Origin: Scortum barcoo
Taxonomy: Eukaryota; Chordata; Actinopteri; Centrarchiformes; Terapontidae
Assembly (NCBI GenBank): GCA_023238725.1
Contig: CM041554.1
Span: 19,702,050 to 19,766,049 of the forward strand
Direction: 5' to 3'
DNA length: 64,000 nucleotides
Part shown: one piece after another, positions 61,501 through 64,000 of the stretch
Layout of the letters: every line of letters begins with the position of its first letter
Numbering within the stretch: position 1 is the stretch's first letter
Position numbers and translations under genes: made by a program
Notes under the pieces: model-generated
Seen by the model: only the letters and a program-made list of their open reading frames with translations
What the model was told of the DNA's origin: nothing
Database searches by the model: none

Positions 61501-64000
61501 TATTCTTAAATGGGCTTATATATGTGTGTGAGTTTCATGTTTTTCTTTTCTTTTTATATGTATGTAGTTTCTTTTGCACCAAAGGTGAGTTTGAAACACA
61601 GCTGGATCAGCTAAGCTCCACCAGCTTCAGTGGAGTCTCGTTATCGAGCTTTAGTCACCTGTCACCCTCTCTTAACACCCCCTCCCAGCCTTTTCCTGCT
61701 GCTTTGAGGGGGGGGCTGACACTGACAAACCAAACCAACCATTTCACCATCCTTAACCAGATCAAGTGAGCGCATTGTACGAGAACAGAGAGCTGCTGTG
61801 TGGTGTCTTCTCTGATCGGGCACCCCTCCACTCCCACCCCCCTTGATTCCTTCTGTAAAATCTGGTCTTAAACCTGAAAATTTGCTCCGGTAAAACCAAG
61901 TCAATGCTTTACACTCTGAAGGGCCTGTTAGCTGCATAGCTGGGGGTCCCGCTGACCTTTGAGACAAACGTTTCTTGCTTGCACGCTAATGACTGGAAGT
62001 TCCACCGAGTTGGTTCAACAGCTTCACCGGCCGACCTCTGCAGTTTCAGCAGCGAGTCAAACTTTATTTCTGCCACCGTTAACGCGCCTCTGTTGTGCTG
62101 AGGAGTATTCTTCAGTATGCCTTTGCATGTTTTATGTTCACGCCGCATCAAAGCTTCCTGCTGTTTATGGATGTAAGACATAAACACAATGCCTACACAC
62201 ATCCTGTCTCACATCTGAAGGTGTGCTGCTGCTTGATGTGGTTGTATTTCTGATTCGGCGCCGTTACCCTTGATGGCCTTGAAGTCTTGTTGTTCTCGTC
62301 TTATCTACAGTATGAATCTTGCTTTCATGCGGCTGTGGCACAGAGTCGGTTGCTCATGTCTGCTACACGCAGTTCTTAGCCATGGCTGCTTTAGCCAATG
62401 GCATCTGAGTGTTTCTGTGAGGTTTTCACGCAACTTCAGGTAAAGTAGGACTTTAGATGGTTGTATTGCTGCTTTTTTTCTAAGCGGAGGATCCCCTTGC
62501 ACCACCACAAAAAAAGTTGAAACTATACTCCAGAAATGCCACTGACACCAGGTCCTGACATCTTGAAAGCTTTACTTTCTAAAATGAATCAGTATGCGGT
62601 GCCACGCACACTCTGAGTACTGACACACACACAAAAAAATTCCTGTGCAGACTTAGTGAGCAGTTGGGGGCATTTCTCTGTGATGTTTAGGCTTGTACCC
62701 TAAATTCATTGTAGGACTGGAGTTCCATAATGACCCATTCAATATTACCCATATTCATTATCCTGAATAGAATTTTAAAATATATATCTCCCACTTCAAC
62801 TCTGTGTAAAGTGGGCCCTCGCTGACTATTACGAGTGGCCACGTTAAGAGTAAATCTGCTCCCTGCAATGTTATTACGTATCCGGGGTGGTTTGAATGAG
62901 CCTGCCAGTAGAGAGAGGTTTGAACCTGTAAAGGCTTCACACATCATTTAATGGTCATAATAAATCACGCTGTGCATTGATGTGGCTTTTGACATGGGTT
63001 GGCAGTGCGTAGTAGCGCAAGAAGAAAACAAAAGCACAAGTAAGCTAGTAAGACGACCTGTCAAAAGTTAATATGACTTTCACGGGGCCCAAAGTAACAG
63101 GTTTTATCAGGGCGAGTGAAAATTGCTCACAAAATTTGGGCAAGACAAAATGTTGGTAAGCAAACAAGAAATTTTCCGTTAGACTCAAAAACTCCATTTG
63201 TTGTTGTGTTTTTGCTCCATCAGTGCTGGCCTTATCTGCGACCAATCTCTCCAGAAAATAAAGTTTTCAGCCCTCAGAGGTCACTGTTGGAATTTTTCAA
63301 TATGATTTTTACATTTCATTGCAATATCTTTGAACCCTTCTTGCAATACTGTCCTTGCTTTCTGTCCCTCAAGAGTCATAAAAAATAAAATTTCATCGAA
63401 TAACTTCTGCGGTCCCTCGAAAAAACTTTGTATTCTTTCGTAAGTCATTTTCCCCGGAGCTGCTTTGTTTGTGCAAAGTTGTGCAGTTTCGTACCGGTGC
63501 AAGTGTAACCCTCCGTGTTGCAGTCACAGTAACTGTCATGTTTACAGCATTATCTCATTATTTCACACTTAAACATGTTCCCATAGGACCACCTTCAGTC
63601 CCAGCCCTGCACTACTGAAACACTGTTGTTGTTATTTATTTGTCGGCTGATGGTGAAGTTTGATCTGCTGGAGGAGGAGCTGTCCAGTGTGTTGTGGTGC
63701 TGATTGCTGTTTGGGCAGAGCAGTTTGTTTTCACTTCTCTTATTCAGAGTTTGTCAGGTTGAATGCAGATTTGCAGAATGCAGAATGCAGAATGCAATTT
63801 TTTTTTTTAATTATAACTGATTGATTAATTAAGTGATTTTTAATCTCATGTTTACTAGTTTTCCTAGTCTTATTTTGTAGTAATTTGAACATCTTTGTTT
63901 TCAGAGTGTTGGACAAACAGCAGCAGTCTGAAAGTATAGAAAAAACGTGGGCTCTGGGAAACTGAAGGACAACTATTTTCTTTTGTTAAACATTTTACTG
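61501..64000. other. Intergenic segment to window end
   Basis: No recognisable gene. Minus-strand 63281-63502 is open and reads MTYERIQSFFEGPQKLFDE and onward from an internal ATG, but it matches no family I know. A triplicated GCAGAAT unit occurs at about 63773-63796, followed by a T run. Confidence 0.5.
63773..63796. repeat. Short tandem repeat GCAGAAT x3
   Basis: Three consecutive copies of a 7-bp unit (gcagaatgcagaatgcagaa). Confidence 0.85.

Overview
This window is vertebrate nuclear DNA. Its TE types, intron sizes and protein divergence point to a ray-finned fish, probably a percomorph teleost. It holds the 3' two-thirds of the alpha-E-catenin gene (ctnna1, + strand) and, inside one of its introns, a complete antisense gene for the synaptic leucine-rich-repeat protein LRRTM2 (- strand). 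The evidence is near-identity of eleven spliced + strand exons to vertebrate alpha-E-catenin, the CTNNA1-type C-terminus (...AMDSI), the LRRTM2-type C-terminus (...KECEV), and fish-type DNA transposons.

Layout. Positions 1-23184 are the large ctnna1 intron matching human intron 7; the exons for about the first 354 residues lie upstream of the window. This intron carries a (TA)n tract joined to a decayed Tc1 transposon (4.5-6.25 kb), an internally deleted piggyBac element (8.3-9.76 kb), a teleost dispersed repeat (10.2-10.5 kb), a hAT-like MITE (15.46-15.8 kb), lrrtm2 (16.5-18.9 kb plus 5' UTR) and a pyrimidine-rich putative promoter (about 19.2-19.76 kb). From 23185 to 57959, eleven coding exons (human exons 8-18) encode 553 residues: the middle of the M region, the phosphorylated linker and the whole F-actin-binding domain. 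A 1.7 kb 3' UTR ends at an AATAAA at 59658. Positions 59690-64000 look intergenic, with one dispersed repeat and two unrecognised minus-strand open stretches.

Relationship of the genes. The antisense nesting of LRRTM2 in CTNNA1 is also found in mammals, where a shared bidirectional promoter makes LRRTM2 and an N-terminally truncated alpha-catenin starting at Met371. The fish sequence keeps that Met codon (23233-23235) and the geometry, so the same coupling is plausible here.

Most notable observations: (i) lrrtm2 is spliced inside its second codon, so its real start is an ATGG at 18871-18868, 681 bp upstream of the main exon, with a short overlapping upstream ORF; (ii) the 282-bp intron between the first two catenin exons is an exact multiple of three, has no stop in frame and has a weak donor, so its retention would insert 94 residues; (iii) the piggyBac remnant keeps only the two ends of its transposase; (iv) a (TA)78 tract replaces the outer tip of a Tc1 inverted repeat. 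No clearly new system was found: this is a conserved two-gene locus with transposon debris.
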